Assembly: GCA_973895155.1 (NCBI GenBank) | Contig: OZ316896.1 | Location: 17,856,001-17,920,000, forward strand | Source of the DNA: Marsupella aquatica | Lineage: Eukaryota; Marchantiophyta | DNA length: 64,000 bases | Direction of reading: 5' to 3' | Shown here: positions 43,829 through 56,248 of the stretch, one piece after another | How the letters are laid out: each line of letters opens with the position of its first letter | How positions within the stretch are numbered: the first letter of the stretch is position 1 | Notes under the pieces: generated by a model | The model's database searches: none | Told to the model about the DNA's origin: nothing | What the model saw: only the letters and a program-made list of their open reading frames with translations | Program-made: the position numbers and the translations under genes

Positions 43829-45282
43829 TTGCAAGTAAACAAGTCTGACAAAAGCAAAGAACTATGAAGAAAGTAACATTTGAATTGGAATAGGTCACAA
43901 TGATACTCTCAATACTAGACTCAAAGTGCATTATGATAAATGGAGACCAGTGCAGGGAGTGACTTGGGTGAAGAACCTGAAATATTCGTGGCGGATATGG
44001 GCAGACTGTCCTTCCTCCTCCTCCCTTCTCTAGCTCGACGTCAGTACTTGAAAGTAAACACCTTTGGAGAAATCAGTATGATCCATGTGAGAATGATATC
44101 CAACAAAAAGGGCTCGGCATCCAACATGATGTTGACCCCGCATACTGTCTACAAGGTCAATTTGTGGCACACTAATAGACTCCCGGACTAATGACACCCG
44201 TACTATTTTACATGGAGTTGCGTAGATACTGGAAGAAGCCTTTGACCTTTGTAAGATAAACTAGATGAAGCCTTCGACCTTTTATGAAGGTTCGACATTG
44301 TTGACCTTTTATGAAGGTTCGACATTGTTATAAAGACAAAGGAATCAGAGAATCATGACAAAGGAATCAGGGAATCAATCAGTGACGTCAAAGCTGCCTT
44401 CGACCTTCATAAGGGATAGTAGATAAAGCCTTTGACCTTCTCATGAAGTTTCGACAATCGTTATCGACACAAAGGAATCAGGGAATCAATGAAGAGTCTG
44501 CGATCGAGTCAACTAAGGTTTATGGCTTCCTACCTCGTCTGCCTGGATCGCTCGATCCAGGACGAGGCCGCAAACGGATCAGTTCTTGAAGGAGGTAGAA
44601 GTCGATCACTCACTCACTCATCAACAACTAAGCCGTGACAAAGGCAGTCTTATCACTAGGATTTCCACCTTCGCACAGATTATTGAGCAGCTTCTGGCCA
44701 TGATCTGCACTGCAAATAATTAGAGCTCAAACTTCACGGTCGGAAGAACTGCCTGATTCTATGATGCGTTCACGATGTGGTCTTACGGGACCTGCAGCTT
44801 CCTAATGATTAGAGCCCATACTCCACGGTCGTGAGAATCTCCTAGCCTGACTCCTTATGAGTTCACGACGATAACAATAGGGTCTTTTAAATTCAATTTT
44901 GAGACTTATAAGAACATTAGGGTCTTTTTAATCTAATTTTTGGAATATTCTTGGAATATTCCAACTTTATAGGGGTTAAAAAATAAATTTGTTTCTTACA
45001 TTTTAGGGGGTCCGAGGCCTAAAAACGTCGCAGGTGATGGGGAGGTCCCCATATAGTGAGACCCCCGAGATCGTCACCGACTACTGAAAGAGGTCCTTTC
45101 AACAATTACACTACGAGTTACCATGATTCTGCCCAACATCGATCGAGAGAAAAACATGACAAACGTAACAGAAAAAGTTGGAAATGTCTGGGGATCAGAT
45201 ATGGACTACCGCCTCTTACCCTGACTCAATTGAGGACTCAAAGGAGATCGAGGCAGACTACAGATTGGAGGCGACACATAGC
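43829..45282. other. Spacer with short repeats, no gene seen
   Basis: A 27-bp tandem pair (GACCTTTTATGAAGG plus TTCGACATTGTT) lies at about 44,276-44,329, with looser variants around 44,390-44,470. ACAAAGGAATCAG recurs near 44,336, 44,358 and 44,468. Confidence 0.5.
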
Positions 45283-45285
45283 ACG
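45283..45285. repeat. Left target-site duplication of the CACTA element
   Basis: ACG directly before CACTAGTAG; the same ACG follows the right end at 54603-54605. Three bp is the CACTA-family standard. Confidence 0.85.
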
Positions 45286-45720
45286 CACTAGTAGAAAATG
45301 GGGCCTTTTATGACTTGGGCACATATGACTTATGTGCCTAAATGACAAAATATTTCAATGACAGGACATGAATGACAATTAAATGACTGTCTAAAATGAC
45401 AGAGTGAAAAAAATGACTAATAATTGCAAGAGAGTCATTTTCACCAATGAGTCAAATGACTTTGACTGCTATAATGACAACACTAATGAATTATGGTCAT
45501 TTTGGATAGTCTCTGTGAATGACACAATGGACAAAAACCCTGTCATATCAATGTTTTACTTCTGGAAAGTCATTTTGGACGACGGTGACTAATGACTAGG
45601 AAAACAAATATGCAAATATCAGTGTTTAAAAATGTTAGTAGTCATTTCAACCACAAGTGATAAAATGACATGATAAAAAAATATGACTAAATATTTTGAG
45701 GTTTAGCGTTTAGGGTATGA
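45286..45720. repeat. Left subterminal repeat zone
   Basis: Dense AATGAC and GTCATTT hexamer/heptamer motifs, for example CTAAATGACAAAAT and AATTAAATGACTG. Probable transposase-binding region. Confidence 0.7.
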
Positions 45721-46429
45721 TTAGACATCTAACATGTATGGTAGTATAAAGATTGGTGGCACTCACATATTAGATTTGAAATACACTTCTAGAGACTTAA
45801 AAAATATTGCTTTTATTTTGAGTTGCATCCTTGATGTACAACTCAAAGGCTCGATCATCTCTAATATGTATTTATACTTGCACCCATTTTTTATATATCT
45901 CCTATATATGCCAGGGACTCCAAAAATGTAATTAATTACCATTGATTTCCTTAAGTTGTATTCACATTCACATATTGGCGTACGGGGGTATGCAAGGTTG
46001 CCAAATAACACTTTGTGGCATAAAATAGGGTTTAGGGTCTAGATGCCTATATTTGCTCATGATGTCATTTTTTCCAGTCAATCGTGTTATTTGCAACCCT
46101 AGGGAATCAATTAGTGTAAACAACCCCTAAAACATGTGAGAATAAACCAATAAAATTTGGGAAAATATATTTAATAATAAATTTAATTAAAAACACCCTT
46201 ATAACCTTTATTATAAGACTTTGGCAAATTTTTAAATACATTGATGAATATAAAAAAACAAATTTTACCAAAATTGGATTTTTAAATGCCTTTAGTAGAA
46301 GTGTTATATTATAATTATTATCCCTACAAGATTGAAAATTAACCTTCATTAATTTGGTTGCAGCCCGTTCTAATAATCCAACAAGTGATTCCCCAGGGAT
46401 TTGCAAAGGCTTCCAAGTCATTTTTGCTT

Positions 46430-48400
46430 TCACTCAACTTTCTAGTCATTTGACAAGTGCTGCTAGACATCATTTATGCATCATTTGGGCAGTCAATGTT
46501 GTGGTCATGTATGCCATGCACAATATGACTACTAAGAGCTTTAGGTGGCTGATTGCCTATATTGGTGATAAGGGCCGGCCATTAAGGATGCTATCCACCC
46601 CACATGGTGCAAGATAGGGTACTTGTCAACCCTGTGCCACTAATCATGTCACTTTGCCTCCTGAAGGTTTTTGTAGCCAACTTTTTGCACCAAGCAAGGG
46701 CATCACCCAACTTTGGGCAAAACACTCCCAAGTTGTATGACTTTGGAGTGATTTGCCCAAAGGGCTACAAACAACTCCCATTTAGTCATTCACAAGGGAT
46801 TTAGAGTCATTTGTGCGAGTGACTAAGGGTTTTGGTCATTTATGTAGTGTTGGAAGACGTCAATTATGCAAATGACACAAAAATATGTCATTGATGATGT
46901 CAATGTTGCAGTCATGCATGCTATGGGTAATATGACTCATTGAGGCTTCCCGGGGCTGGTTGGCCATATGCGTGATTGTAGCCCACCAGTAGGGATGCTA
47001 CCCACCCCCACATGGTGCGGGATAGTGTAGTTGTCAACCCTGGGCCACTAGTCATGTCACTTTGCCTCCAGAAAGGTTTTTGTAGTCAACTTTTTGCACC
47101 AAGCAAGGGCATCACCCAACTTTGGGCAAAACACTCCCAAGTTGTATGACTTTGGAGTGATTTGTCCAAAGGGCTGCAAACAACTCCCATTTAGTCATTC
47201 ACAAGGGATTTAGAGTCATTTATGCGAGTGACTAAGGGTTTTGGTCATTTATGTAGTGTTGGAAGACGTCATTTATGCAAATGACACAAAAATATGTCAT
47301 TGATGATGTCAATGTTGCAATCATGCATGCCATGGGTAATATGACTCATTGGGGCTTCCCGGGGCTGGTTGACCATATGCGTGATTGTAGCCCTCCAGTA
47401 GGGATGCTACCCACCCCCACATGGTGCGGGATAGTGTAGTTGTCAACCCTGGGCCACTAGTCATGCCACTTTGCCTCCTGAAGGTTTTTTGTAGCCAACT
47501 TTTTGCACCAAGCAAGGGCATCACCCAACTTTGGGCAAAACACTCCCAAGTTGTATGACTTTGGAGTGATTTGCCCAAAGGGCTGCAAACAACTCCCATT
47601 TAGTCATTCACAAGGGATTTAGAGTCATTTGTGCGAGTGACTAAGGGTTTTGGTCATTTATGTAGTGTTGGAAGACGTCAATTATGCAAATGACACAAAA
47701 ATATGTCATTGATGATGTCAATGTTGCAGTCATGCATGCTATGGGTAATATGACTCATTGAGGCTTCCCGGGGCTGGTTGGCCATATATGCGTGATTGTA
47801 GCCCACCAGTAGGGATGCTACCCACCCCCACATGGTGCGGGATAGTGTAGTTGTCAACCCTGGGCCACTAGTCATGCCACTTTGCCTCCTGAAGGGTTTT
47901 TGTAGTCAACTTTTTGCACCAAGCAAGGGCATCACCCAACTTTGGGCAAAACACTTCCAAGTTGTATGACTTTAATGTAATTTACCCAAAGGGGTCCAAA
48001 TCATTGGCATTTTGTCATTTGCAAGGATTTAGAGTCATTTGTGAGTGTGACTCAATATTTTGGTCAATTTCGGAGTGCAAAGAGACGTCATTTATGCAAT
48101 TGACATGACAACACGTCATTTGGGATGTCAATGTCATGGTGATGTATTTCATGCTGAATATGACTCATAAGGGTCTGGAGGGGATGATTGGCAATATTGG
48201 TGGTAGGAGGCGGCCATTAAGGATATTGCATAGCCAACTTTGCCTCCACAACCATTTTTGAAGCCCAGTTTCTGCCACATGGAATAGAATCACTCTACTT
48301 TTGGAAAAACACTCCCAAGTTGTATCACTTTGGAGTGACTTGCCCAAAGTGGTACAAAACACTCTCATTTTGTCATTTGCAGGGGATGCAAAGTCATTTG
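46430..48400. repeat. Tandem array of about 409-bp units
   Basis: The landmark CTTTTTGCACCAAGCAAGGG starts near 46,681, 47,090, 47,499 and 47,910, giving spacings of 409, 409 and 411 bp. Central units are almost identical; the units before 46,660 and after about 48,060 are increasingly degenerate. Each unit carries several GTCATTT/AATGAC motifs, so the array extends the subterminal binding-site zone inward. Confidence 0.85.
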
Positions 48401-49560
48401 TGCATTTGACTCAATTTTGTCATTTGTTGAGTGCTGCAAGAAGTAATTGGAGCAAATGATTATCATAATGGCAAGAGTCATTTACCGTGTTAACCCCCAG
48501 GTCAATGCTGTCAAGAAAAGAAGACTGGACTTTGGGGAGATTTTCACAAGGTGGTGCCAGGTGCTTTTATTTGGTCATTTGTAAGAATTTTTGAGTCATT
48601 TGTGCATGTGACTCAATTTTGTAGTCATTTATCAAGTCTCCTGAGACGTCATTTTTGTGAATGACTGCAAAAGGAGTCATTTGATAAGTCAATGCCTTTG
48701 TCATTTATGCACATCACAATATGGCTTTGCCCCTGACTGCATAATTATTGGCGATAAGGGGGTACGCCAGGGTGGGTGCAAGCCCTACATTAAGGAGGGT
48801 GCAAGCCCTACATTAAGGATGCCACTCACCCCACATGGTGTGGGATAGGGTTACATTGTCTATTCACCCTGGTCCCCTCCCACCTTGCATTTATTTTGGA
48901 GGGTTGGGGGGTATTTAATTTAATATATTCTTTTGAAGGTGGGTTGAATCTTATCTGGTTGGGGCAAATTTGATATATTTAACTTAGCTACAATTGTGGG
49001 AATGTCATCTAACTGAAGCTAAGAGTTCAACTTGAAGTTATGGGTTTATCTACAGTCGGATTGGGAAGGGGGTTCAGAGTTTGGCCTCTAGTGAACGGCC
49101 CACAAAGGTTTTGTATGTTGATTAAAATTGTTCTGATAGAACTTCAATCTTAGGTTTTAGATGCTTCAGTAGCACGTTGTTTTGACAAGTACCCTAAATC
49201 CACAAACAAAGCCTGAGCCTGGAGGAATTCAAGTTACTAGTTCAACATTTGCACAGTCAACTTGCCCATTTACATGCTCAAGACCTGTAAGTGACCTGTA
49301 AGTCAAGACTTACACTTGTCTAAATTTCCTTTTCTAGCTCAGCTCGTGCATCCAACTCTTCACACTACAAAGGTCATTCAAATTTGACTTAATTAGGTAT
49401 CAACAGGGGTCTAAAACATGCCTTTACACTAGATTACACTCTGTCTTACAGGTCTGTAAAGTTGGGTTTCATGGTGTAACCCTTACTTCCCGCCTCTTAT
49501 TTCAAACTCTACTCTCTCCACAAACTTGACGCACTCTCACGCGCATCAACTTTGTTAGCT
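48401..49560. other. Degenerate subterminal repeats and spacer
   Basis: GTCATTTG motifs continue to about 48,720. GGGTGCAAGCCCTACATTAA is duplicated near 48,774 and 48,797. No gene. Confidence 0.45.
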
Positions 49561-52240
49561 CTCTAGCTATGGCTGCCCGTCAAAAATTATGGAGCTCTTC
49601 CACTGATCGGGTTCCTCTCGATTCAAATACTCCCGATGGCCCGCTCGATGGAATGTACTAAGAACTCTACTAAAAAATCTTTTGATTTGCAATGTTTGTT
49701 TCCTCCCTGTCGGCCTTCCTCATTTCTTGAATTTGAATGCCTTGCTAGTAGATTTGGGAGCGGTGTGACCAATGTCCGCACACTTTATTCTAATTACCAG
49801 CTGCGCTTTCGCTCTCTAATTTAATCTTCAAATAGACCCAAGCATGTTGCCATCTACGCCCACGATACTCAGTCTTTTTTAGTTTGACTTGAACATGGAT
49901 GCTGCCAAACAGTTCTTGCACGAGGCTCAATCCTCGACCAATTCTTTCCATCTCCATGACTGAGTGCCCCAAAAGCTTTACCTCTTGCTGTCGCTCCGCT
50001 GCGCCCGAAGCTCAATGATATTGTAATCCCGATTGTAATGTGCCAGGGCTCGGCCTCCAGCCTTTCCTCCACTGCATTTACTCTGCGGCCAAAGCTCCTT
50101 TGATGTTGAAATGTGCCAGTGTGACTGAAGTCTGTGATTCACGTCGCTGGCCAGTGGAGTCTGCGTTTTGCCCTTCCAAAGGTCTGTTTTTAACCTCTCT
50201 AATTCGTGGAAGTAGCATTCTTTGAACTTGGAGGAAGGGACCTTCAATGTGTGTTGAAGACTGGAGATCGAAAGTGGAGACTGGAACATAGCTTGCTTGC
50301 TTTGATCTTTCTGAGGTGATCTGTTAACATTAATGCGTTGAGCTCTGTGAGCAGTTGAAGACCTCAAAGTTGACGCCCAAGATGTTCCCAGTGTTATGAT
50401 TGTTTTGCAGTTTGATTCCCCCGGGCAAATTTTGGGGAGACGATGAAAGAATTTCTCTTTCAATAAGCTTTTTAGTGCCGTTCTAGATATTGTAGGGTTT
50501 TGTCTGGCTTTGTCCTATGGAATATACAGGATGATAGACGGGGTAGGTCCTGGTGTCAATTTTCAACATTAATGCTTGAAATTGCCGTTCGAAGATTTAT
50601 ATATCCTGGTTCAATGACAATGTTTATGTGGAATCTAGAGTCTTGTTGTTGATGCTAGACAACGTACACTGCCAACTCGCTCTTCTCCCTGGCGATTCCT
50701 ACTTGTTTTTTGTAGGTGGCTTTTGGTTTGATAAAGCAAGATAGGTGGAACCCTCTCTCCCTATCGGTTATGGTGAGGGGATAGGAATCTTTGAAACTTT
50801 TTGTTGGCAGCTTTTTGTTCAGTAATTTTTGTTGGCACTTGTCTCAATGATTAGGTTTTCTTGAAACTGCTCCACGTTAACATCTCCAAGGAATCAAGAG
50901 TCTACTTCAGAATCAGATTTTGTTCTTATCAATGCACATTCTAACCCAAGTGGAGGTAAACAATGGATGCTCAGGATCTCCAAAGCACTCTAGGCTGCTG
51001 TGCATCGAAGATAGAGAAAAGGGGAATGAAGGCTGGCGATGGGAGATATAGTGGAATGCAGCACAGGCCGTGGAATTGTTTTGCTGCCAAGTTTTGAGAT
51101 CCGAACAAAAAGGAGAGGAAAGGGCTGCGCATGTTGCTTCAATTCAATGCCCAAAAATCCTGCTTTGCCTTGATTTGTCAATGCATTCTCCCTGGTATGC
51201 AGTCCGGTACGTGCACCATCTGCAGAATATTTTTAAAATGTGGACACTCGTTTCTTGATTGTATTTAGACCTGGAATGGCTTCTTTTATTTGGCAGAATG
51301 GATGCCAGGCTGCTGCAACTAGTCGTTGTGTGCAAGAAAAGAGGATGCATGAAATTACTTTCACATTGTAACTGGTCATGATTAATTTGAAGCTTTCAGT
51401 AGCTGGGAAATGTATCAAAAATGCAAAGGCATCTAGGCTGGATGAAAAATTTTGTTTGGAAATATTCTAATTAATACTAGTTCACGGCCTCTTGAATGAC
51501 AGATGCTGTGATGTAAATAATGTTCTTTGTACATTGCACTCAAAATGAGCGTCTTTGTAGTTAATTTTGACCGTATGAATATTTGGGGTAGGATGAGACT
51601 AGGGTTAGTGCTGCTCATAGAGTTCGTCAAAAGGCCGTTGAATCATTTTTAATTTCTGTTTCAAAGTTCAATGGAGGACAGGAAGCACTGTTGACGATAG
51701 ACTTTGTTGCACATGCATACTTCTAAGTGGAAATCTCTATAATTAGCAGGAGAAATGAAATGGCTTTCCTGCTTTAGTTGTTCTTTGCTCTTATTTTCCT
51801 ACTTTCAAGAGGAGATGCTTCTGAATGTCTGGAGAGTGGAGAGAGATCTAGCCACTTGCCTATGTTAGACAAACTTACAGTGCCAAGTCGCTCTTATCCT
51901 GGCTATTTCTACAGTAGTTGTTTTTTGTAGGTGGCTTTTGGTCTGATAGGACAAGATAGTTGGAACCCAACTGCCTTGCCTTCAGTTACAATTTTGGAAG
52001 TCATGATGTCATCTTTTGGCTTTGGGATCTTTCATTCTGAGCCTGCACAAAATTATCTTACAAGTGTCGGTTGCGGTGAGGTGATAGGCTAGGAATCTTT
52101 GAAGCTTTTTGTTTGCAGCTATTTGTTCAGTGCCTTGTGTTGGCAGCTTTTTGTTTAGTATACAGGTATTTTTCTAATGTTATAATGTGCACTTTATTAT
52201 GCATCATTCTCATGCGTGACAAAAATTTCCTATGTTGCAG
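49561..52240. other. Element interior, possibly captured gene debris
   Basis: 49,569 starts a short frame (MAARQKLWSSSTDRV) that stops after about 30 codons; its source is not recognised. A 190-bp block at 50,640-50,830 recurs in diverged form at 51,860-52,150 (TTTTTTGTAGGTGGCTTTTGG, GAATCTTTGAA(A/G)CTTTTTGTT). Confidence 0.4.
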
Positions 52241-52912
52241 GCTGATGCTAAGGATGAGTACACAGACCCAGCCAGAATTCAAAATGTAATGAAAAATTAT
52301 TCTCATTTCATTTCAATCCCAATCTACACCTATCAAGAAAATTCAAGGACAAAAGAGGTAACAAGAGCAGTGCCATATTGTGCTTGCGCTCTGTGTATCC
52401 TCCATGGGCTGCTACTCATCCTTGTACATGATTACTTGCTTGGATAGCTTGAAGATTAAGAATCGGCTTCTCCTGAAGGTGCCTCCAAGGAAGCTACTAA
52501 GGTAGGGTCTGAATGAATGTTTTGTCCCCATGGAATTTTACGTCCACATATGATTGGATCAAATCATTTGTAATATGATTGTCATATTGTTCTACTTTTC
52601 TTTTGGAATTCTTACGAAAGAATGATGTGGCCTGTGCATAAGAAGACGAAGAAAGTCAGAGAAATATTGGGATTGGGAGCTGCTGACAAATGAGACAAAA
52701 CACCTTTGGGTGAGTCAGTTTACTGTTCAAGATACCTGGTTTTACTAACTGTACTGTTTGTTTGAGAATGTTTCATTCAGGCAGTAACCGAATATATTTG
52801 TTGACGTATTTTTAACAGTTCAGGTCAGAAAAGGATGTCACGAAGGCAGGACTCCAATGGGTTCTTCAAGAGTACATTTGGGGATTTCTTAGAAGCAATG
52901 GCTTATACTCCT
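52241..52912 (+). pseudogene. Captured, decayed fragment of an organellar-type HSP90 gene
   Basis: Four exon-like pieces with intron DNA retained. 52241-52357 encodes EYTDPARIQ, KNYSHFIS and IPIYTYQENSRTKE, matching the HSP90 middle-domain boundary (consensus KNYSxFVSFPIYTWQEKSRT in plastid and mitochondrial HSP90). 52447-52501 is an acidic linker with a TAA. 52643-52709 encodes KKTKKVRE and, after a frameshift, YWDWELLTNETKHLW. 52824-52912 encodes RSEKDVTK and, after another frameshift, NGFFKSTFGDFLEAMAYT. Splice sites are still recognisable (TTGCAG, GTGAGT, TTCAG). The retained introns show DNA-level capture, not retroposition. Frameshifts and stops make it non-functional. Confidence 0.85.
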
Positions 52913-54079
52913 GATATTTTTATATGCCCGGTATACTCAATATTGTTGTGGATTGACAGTGATATCTTATATGAGTTGTAAATGGGGGCATTTATAAAAT
53001 CGTTGGGGCCTGCCTAGCTTTTTGAACTTTCAAATATCAAATTCTTTCCCTACTGTGATCAGCTGGCAGGTGCTCAGTGCTCTCCATCAGCACATCTGTG
53101 GGTGGAACCAGTGACGGTTCTTATCAAGAGGAGGGCCAAAATAATTCTTCAAGCCCGGGAAATGTTTGGAATAAGGCAAGGTTTAAGTCATGTGCTATTT
53201 AAGTGATACTTAAGTGATATACCGGTGCTGTTTTGTCCTTCTTCACCATTTGTATCACTTGTACAAATTAAAATAAGTTCTATTTTCCTCTTAATACTTG
53301 TAGTTTTGATTCTCAAGTTGGCATGGCAAAGTTGGGATTAATTCTTGGAGAATTACAGCAATTTGTCATGCAGGAGAAGAAATCTTTGAGAAGATAGTGC
53401 AACTGGTATGCTCCAATTGTTAAATTGAGCTCATTATATTCCTCTGCCCAGGTGAATAATGTTTCCAACAGAGCCTTTGCCTGGTGAATTCTCATTCTGG
53501 TTAATCAATTGAAGCCAGACTTCCTAACAATCATTTCACATAATACAGATTGATGCAGATGATGTCTCACAACTCCCGTGTGTGATTACAGCACTACCAT
53601 TGCATCAATTTTACATGCATCATGTCTTGCTATGATCAATTTCTGGTGAGCTGTGAAATCACTCCTAGAGCACATTTGACAAACTTCAAGGAGCAGAAGC
53701 TAGTTTGAGGCAAAAATAGGATTACTTAGATGGTCAGGATTTCCCTCATACTCTATTGATAGTGTGACCTGAAATGTAAAGTTATATGAGATAATCAAAA
53801 CATTTGGATTCTTTCAATATGAGACCTAAGAGCTATCATTTGGTTATTGAGTTCTTTTTATTATGAATGTCATCTGAATGATGATTGTGTGAATTTCACT
53901 TCTTCTGTTATTGTTAGTGTTCCAGTCATTGTGATGTAAACAGGGATGTGAAGTGCTTGCATTTTTAATATCATTATTGACACGTTGTAGATTTCACTTT
54001 GAATACATTGAATGTGTACAATGTCTCTTTATGAAGTAACCCTAAAACTTGAAATAGCTCCAATAACATGTGAAATGAC
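52913..54079. other. Element interior, no gene seen
   Basis: AT-rich, without a clear open frame; further HSP90 exons were not recognised. Confidence 0.4.
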
Positions 54080-54602
54080 ATTACCTAATGGCAGTTCATA
54101 TGACAATCCTAATTGACATGGCATATGATGTCTTAAATGACACCCTATGTGACACCCTTTATGACACCCCATATGACTGTCAACATGACTCCATAAATGA
54201 CTACACGTGTCACACCATGTGCCCACAACGGTATTGGTTCAATATTATGTCATTTATGACATGTCTTAAATGACTTATAATGATGACATTATGTAAGCTC
54301 ACATATTTGCCACGTGTTGTAGTATCATTCATTCAGATGTGTGTCATTTGGAATGTCATTAAAGACATGAATAAATGACTGACGGCCGTTCATTCAGTCA
54401 TTTTGGACACCATGTCATTTCAGAAATTGTGTGTCATTTAGGACAACTATAAATGACTGATGAGAATTTTAGTCATTTGTCTTAATTGACTGTCCTAAAA
54501 GACGAGGTAGGTATGACAGAAAAACTCTAGTCATAAAATGGTATATATGACTTCTTTGCCAGTCCTCATTACAGTCCTTAAAGACACTATTTTCCACTAG
54601 TG
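54080..54602. repeat. Right subterminal repeat zone
   Basis: Very dense ATGACACC, TAAATGACT and GTCATTT motifs up to the terminal CCACTAGTG. Mirrors the left zone. Confidence 0.7.
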
Positions 54603-54605
54603 ACG
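54603..54605. repeat. Right target-site duplication of the CACTA element
   Basis: ACG directly after CACTAGTG, matching 45283-45285. Confidence 0.85.
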
Positions 54606-55239
54606 ATCACTCAGCCAGATTAGAAACGATCACAGCAGCTCCACAAAAATTTTGCCAATGAAATTCTGGCCGAGTAAGCGACTCTATGGAAACACGCTGA
54701 ATGTAAAACAGAGGTGAGACATTGCTTCAATCTGCTTCAAATTGAGTCTGGTTCAGATCGGATGAAAACTGCAAAGTACCAAAATTGTGTAAGTGAAGGA
54801 ACGCTGATTGCTGATTGCTGTCGGTGGAACCCGCAATTCAGCAGGCGTGGAAGGATGGAGAGAGATGGGGCACGCACACACAGGCGTTGAAGGACAGAGA
54901 GAGATGGGCTGAAGTCGTCACTTGCAAACAAAAAATGCCTGCCTTTCACTCACCCTGCGTCGGAGAGGAATGCGGAAAAGTTGCCGGGCCGAAGGACTGT
55001 TCACCTGGGATTACTGTGCATCCGGGCAGCAAAGAATGACTAGGCGGGCAGACCAAGGGCCCTTTTATACTGGCACCTGTGGTTTAAACACTTGCACTGC
55101 TCAGGGTATTTTCATTCTTTCTATTTTTATACTCTTTTTTCTTTCCACACCTTATTAGGCAAACCTGGAAACTACAGGTTTAACTTTTTTCAAAGAGACA
55201 AGGAGAAGACAAACCTGGAAACTGTAGGTTTAAGCTTCT
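54606..55239. other. Spacer, no gene seen
   Basis: Purine-rich sequence with GGAGAGAGATGGG-type repetition near 54,855-54,908. A pair of CAAACCTGGAAACT(A/G)(C/T)AGGTTTAA repeats lies near 55,161 and 55,210. Confidence 0.4.
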
Positions 55240-55399
55240 TACAAACAGACAAGTCGAACGACCACGGTTCGAGGCCAAGTCAAACGACCTGACACGGGCT
55301 TACTGCTTTACAGAGCCCAAACGGGTCAGCGTGGTCGGAGCTGTTTGCAACTTAATTGATGAATCAGAATCTCTTGATTGATCAGAATCTCTTGATTGA

Positions 55400-55502
55400 T
55401 TGTGTTGCACGTCGACCTTTGGTCCCTTCCTTTTTGTGGCCCCCCTTTTTGTATGCTGGCTTTTTGAATGGAATTCATTTGACTTTTTCAAGGCAAACAA
55501 AA
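55400..55502 (+). mobile_element. LINE 3'-end fragment with 16-bp target-site duplication
   Basis: About 100 bp of the same LINE 3' end (GGCTTTTTGAATGGAATTCA, then an A-rich tail) flanked by AGAATCTCTTGATTGA at 55384-55399 and 55503-55518. One more copy of the target motif lies just upstream, near 55,367. Confidence 0.8.
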
Positions 55503-55907
55503 AGAATCTCTTGATTGAATCTCTCGTCAATTAGACAGCTTCGATTCAATCTCTGCCACCTAAATCACACAGCTTTTAATTAAATCTCTACCTCGTCAAC
55601 ACTCTCTTCAATTGATTTCTCATCCTAGTAAAATACTGCGTTTAACACACAAAAAAGGTCTGCCTACGACTCACCGTGCATACTTTCTTGCCGGTCAAGC
55701 AGAAGGACTTATTATCGTCACACGAGGACTGTAGTTTGTGGGTCCAGAGCATGGCAGGCTATCTCGTTGCCACCACACTGAAGATAATGAAACAATTGGA
55801 AACGACAAAGTATTGGGAAAGTTGGCCACGACCACATTCACGGTTTTGGATAGCTGCAGATCTGCAGAGCTTGGTCAGCTTCTGCAACCGCAGAGAGATT
55901 TTGTAGT

Positions 55908-56248
55908 ACTAGACGGGTACTCATTGGCAAGTAATCTTCTACGACAGGACATGACTCTGTCTAGTCTTACCCGGAGAACTGGCAAGTCCCACTCGGATTG
56001 GGAAGTCTCACAACTGAAATAGCTGCGAGAGAGAACTGTCTGGTCTCTGGAGTACGGTGACAATGTATCGACTCCTTCCTAGACTGTATATTGTTCAGTG
56101 GATCTAGACACGGGAGTTGCAGCACAGTAGAGCTGGAATAATTGTCGCGGAGCAGTGTACAGCTACATCCTGATTGCACGTGATCCTTGAATCCATCGGC
56201 TAGGGTACGATTTATATGGAGAGATACGTCCAGATAAATGTGCAATCT
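55908..56248 (+). repeat. Receptor 3'-flank segment inserted in the gene C promoter
   Basis: Matches the 3' flank of gene A (16,615-16,925) in the same orientation, for example GGTCTCTGGAGTACGGTGAC and AAATGTGCAATCTCG. Both edges carry an 18-20 bp direct repeat (CGCAGAGAGATTTTGTAGTA at left, CGCAGAGAGAGTTTGTAGCA at right), like a target-site duplication. Confidence 0.75.

Larger units (their letters stand above)
45286..54602. mobile_element. CACTA (En/Spm-like) DNA transposon, non-autonomous, 9.3 kb
   Basis: The left end CACTAGTAGAAAATGG and the right end, read in reverse, CACTAGTGGAAAATAG form an imperfect TIR of about 16 bp, flanked by ACG on both sides. Both subterminal zones are packed with AAATGAC/GTCATTT motifs in both orientations, as expected of transposase-binding repeats in this superfamily. 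No TNPD-like transposase frame is visible, so it would move only in trans. Cargo includes a tandem array (46,430-48,400) and an HSP90 gene fragment (52,241-52,912). Confidence 0.88.
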
